Shown here: positions 62,224 through 64,000 of the stretch, piece after piece
Layout: the number at the start of each line of letters is the position of its first letter
Position numbering within the stretch: position 1 is the stretch's first letter
Assembly: GCA_025054955.1 (NCBI GenBank)
Contig: JANWZE010000025.1
Location: forward strand, 120,151 to 184,150
DNA: 64,000 bases
Origin: Blastocatellia bacterium
GTDB taxonomy: Bacteria > Acidobacteriota > Blastocatellia > HR10 > J050
Direction of reading: 5' to 3'
The notes under the pieces: model-generated
The model's input: only the letters and a program-made list of their open reading frames with translations
Told to the model about the DNA's origin: nothing
Database searches by the model: none
Position numbers and translations under genes: made by a program

Positions 62224-63081
62224 TCAGGTCAGAAACTCCAGCATGTATTGATTGACCAGCTCCGGCTTCTCTTGTTGAACCCAGTGTCCGCAGCCGGGAA
62301 TCCATCGCAGCGTGAACGGCCCATCAATCTGCGATTGCGTCTCGGTTACTAACTCGCGTCCCAGATAGGGATCCTCTTCCCCCCAGATGACCAACGTCGG
62401 CGCGGTGATACGCGGCAGCGGCGGTGGCTGACCAATCGCGCCGAGCAGGTATTCCTCGTTGATTGAAGCGCGATAGTAGTTGATAGCCGCCGTCAACGCG
62501 CCGGGCTTGGCGATGGCTTCTACGTACTTATCAATCTCTGCCTCGTCCAGCACGCCAGCGAACGCGCGCCGCACGAACGCATAGTTGTTCATGCTCAGCA
62601 GCTTTTCCGGGACCTCGCGAAACTGGAAGAAGAACATGTACCAACTTCGCATGCTCTGCCGAGGATTTTTCAAGATGTGCTGTTGAAAGACGCCCAGGTG
62701 AGGGGCATTCAGGATAATCAGTTTCTCAACGACATCCGGGCGGTACATGGCGACGGCCCAAGCCACGCCGCCACCCCAATCGTGCCCGGCCACAACAGCT
62801 TTCTTTTCGCCCAACGCTTCAATTAACCCGGCGACATCAGCGATGAGATGGGAGATATGATAGGCCTGTACGCCTTCGGGTTTATCGGTGTCGTTGTAGC
62901 CGCGCATGTCGGGCGCGACAACGCGAAACCGGCTTGATAAGGCCACAATCTGGTGTCGCCATGAATACCAGAATTCCGGGAAACCATGAAGCAGGATGAC
63001 GAGCGGCCCTTCGCCTTGTGTAACATAGTGCATCCGGATGCCATTGGTTTGCACATACTCGTGTTGCCAGGTGTTGTTCAT
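62224..63081 (-). CDS. Alpha/beta-hydrolase, epoxide-hydrolase-like
   Basis: A 285-residue hydrolase. Oxyanion motif LLHGFPEFWYSWRHQ (about 30-44), nucleophile Asp in VVAGHDWGGGVAWAVA (about 100), acid residue near WGEEDPYLG and catalytic His in GCGHWVQQEKPELV. The HGFPE and HDWGG combination is characteristic of epoxide hydrolases and related haloalkane or fluoroacetate dehalogenases; the two cannot be told apart safely here. A lid (about 130-215) with FFFQFREVPEKLL supports epoxide hydrolase. GGAGGA lies eight bases before the ATG. Confidence 0.9.
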   Translation of the reverse strand: MNNTWQHEYVQTNGIRMHYVTQGEGPLVILLHGFPEFWYSWRHQIVALSSRFRVVAPDMRGYNDTDKPEGVQAYHISHLIADVAGLIEALGEKKAVVAGHDWGGGVAWAVAMYRPDVVEKLIILNAPHLGVFQQHILKNPRQSMRSWYMFFFQFREVPEKLLSMNNYAFVRRAFAGVLDEAEIDKYVEAIAKPGALTAAINYYRASINEEYLLGAIGQPPPLPRITAPTLVIWGEEDPYLGRELVTETQSQIDGPFTLRWIPGCGHWVQQEKPELVNQYMLEFLT

Positions 63082-63354
63082 GTATCATTCCTCCGTGACA
63101 TGGAGGGCTAGCCTAGGGGAAGCCAGCGCGAGCCGTCAAGTCAATTGGAACATGACCGCAGCAGCCACACCAGAAAAATCCGGTGACAAGCCATTCCGGT
63201 TCGCGGGCTTGTTTTGTTCGCTCGTTCATGCTTGGATGGCGCGACGCTGACCGATCTTGCGCGACAAACCTTTGCGCCTCGCTGCATGATTGTTGACCAC
63301 GCATGTCGGCGGTACAATCCCGTTCTGATCATTATGAGGTGAAGGAGACCGGAC

Positions 63355-63741
63355 ATGAAACTGATGCGACCTCGCGTGAGACTGTGCCTTGTCATGCTAC
63401 TTTTGTGCAGCAGCGCGGCGCCTGCGCATGCCCAATCGTCGGGCAGTGTGCAAGCCGGTACGTTCGATGTGCCGGGCACAAGGGAGCCAGCCGACCGCTA
63501 CGAAGTTTTTCTCAGTGAAGGACGCTTTCTTGTAGAAATCACCATTGCCCTTGATCCACGCGCAGAGGCCGACTGGGTCGAATTGCGCGACGAAGGATTT
63601 GGCGGCGACGTGCGCGCGCGAATTTACCGCGGAACGGCCAAGACTGTTGTGTTGAATACGAAATTGCTCGCAGTGCGACCCAATCAGGACCGTCGCGCCT
63701 TCGGCACGTTCCACGTCACCATTCTGCAACAAACCCGATAG
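63355..63741 (+). CDS. Small secreted protein of unknown function
   Basis: A 128-residue protein with AAGGAG ten bases upstream of its ATG and a clear signal peptide (1-27, LCLVMLLLCSSAAPAHAQ). The mature 100 residues are mainly beta strands (GTFDVPG, YEVFLSEGRFLVEITIAL, ARIYRGTAKTVVLNTKLLAV) with no cysteine and no motif I recognise. It could be a small periplasmic beta-sandwich. The neighbours give no clue. Confidence 0.65.
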   Translation: MKLMRPRVRLCLVMLLLCSSAAPAHAQSSGSVQAGTFDVPGTREPADRYEVFLSEGRFLVEITIALDPRAEADWVELRDEGFGGDVRARIYRGTAKTVVLNTKLLAVRPNQDRRAFGTFHVTILQQTR

Positions 63742-63881
63742 GAACGCAGCCGATGACCGGCTGCGCGGACACGCTGCCGAGCGACCGGCTGACACTTCGT
63801 TGAGGGTTCAGCCGGTCACACGCGTGGCGCGTCGCTTATACCAATCATCGAGAAAAAGGCCGTGTTTGTGGAGCCAAAAAG

Positions 63882-64000
63882 CAGGAATCGCCCATGAGCT
63901 GACGCGCGCCACGAAGGATGAAAAGACAATTCTTTCGTGAGCTTCGTGTGTTTGGTGGGCTATTTTCAGAGGAATCGCTCATGTGCTATCGCACACCACG
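63882..64000 (+). repeat. Two R2 modules in plus orientation at the right edge
   Basis: First copy GGAATCGCCCATGAGC with CCACGAAGGATGAAAAG (63882-63925), second GAGGAATCGCTCATG and hairpin TGTGCTATCGCACA (63982-63995), cut by the window end. Here the Shine-Dalgarno-ATG reading is on the plus strand, which suggests a plus-strand gene starts beyond the edge. Bases 63742-63881 contain nothing recognised. Confidence 0.65.

Overview
The window comes from a Gram-negative bacterium and most resembles an acidobacterium, probably class Blastocatellia. This is inference. It rests on two TonB-dependent receptors with carboxypeptidase-like N-terminal domains (one large and Oar-like), a full outer-membrane assembly set, a moderately high GC content, a PASTA-less transmembrane Ser/Thr kinase, and many dispersed palindromic repeats. 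There is no rRNA, prophage, intact insertion sequence or CRISPR array. Forty-one protein genes of the usual kind, one partial gene, one doubtful small gene and two tRNAs are supported.

Layout. 1-5.5 kb: the first codons of a probable asparaginase, a TonB receptor with a DUF4198 partner, a DUF4394 protein, tRNA-Gly and tRNA-Cys with promoter and terminator, and an unknown small gene. 5.8-12.7 kb: transmembrane kinase, giant Oar-like receptor and an NHL-repeat protein. 12.8-22.7 kb (minus strand): ltaE, cmk, a TamB-like protein, a seven-POTRA Omp85 protein, a small ORF and a SurA-like chaperone, an envelope-biogenesis run. 22.7-23.7 kb: a dense repeat island. 23.7-32.8 kb (minus): a metallo-hydrolase and a complete beta-oxidation operon, fadR-fadD-fadN-fadA-fadE, with a well-formed promoter and a perfect FadR-type operator. 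33-39 kb: a beta-barrel protein, a six-copy 37-bp tandem array, an unusual receptor-regulator fusion and a TlpA-like thioredoxin. 39.3-43 kb: phhB, an orphan hydantoinase A and a second repeat island. 43.2-52.5 kb (plus): tatA, tatC, alaS, a UvrD-type helicase and comEC. 52.6-58.9 kb (minus): ftsH, tilS, glpX and an acyl-CoA dehydrogenase. 59-64 kb: a quinone oxidoreductase, an outer-membrane protein, a DHH phosphoesterase, an alpha/beta hydrolase and a small secreted protein.

The most unusual items are: (1) a dispersed repeat family that sits directly before start codons, carries its own Shine-Dalgarno and ATG-like signals, and keeps a short hairpin through compensatory base changes; (2) a protein joining a periplasmic sugar-binding-protein fold, one membrane segment and a cytoplasmic OmpR-type DNA-binding domain; (3) a Bacillus-type FadR box over the promoter of a single five-gene fatty-acid degradation operon; (4) an Omp85 protein with seven POTRA-like units whose signal peptide is encoded by a low-complexity DNA repeat.
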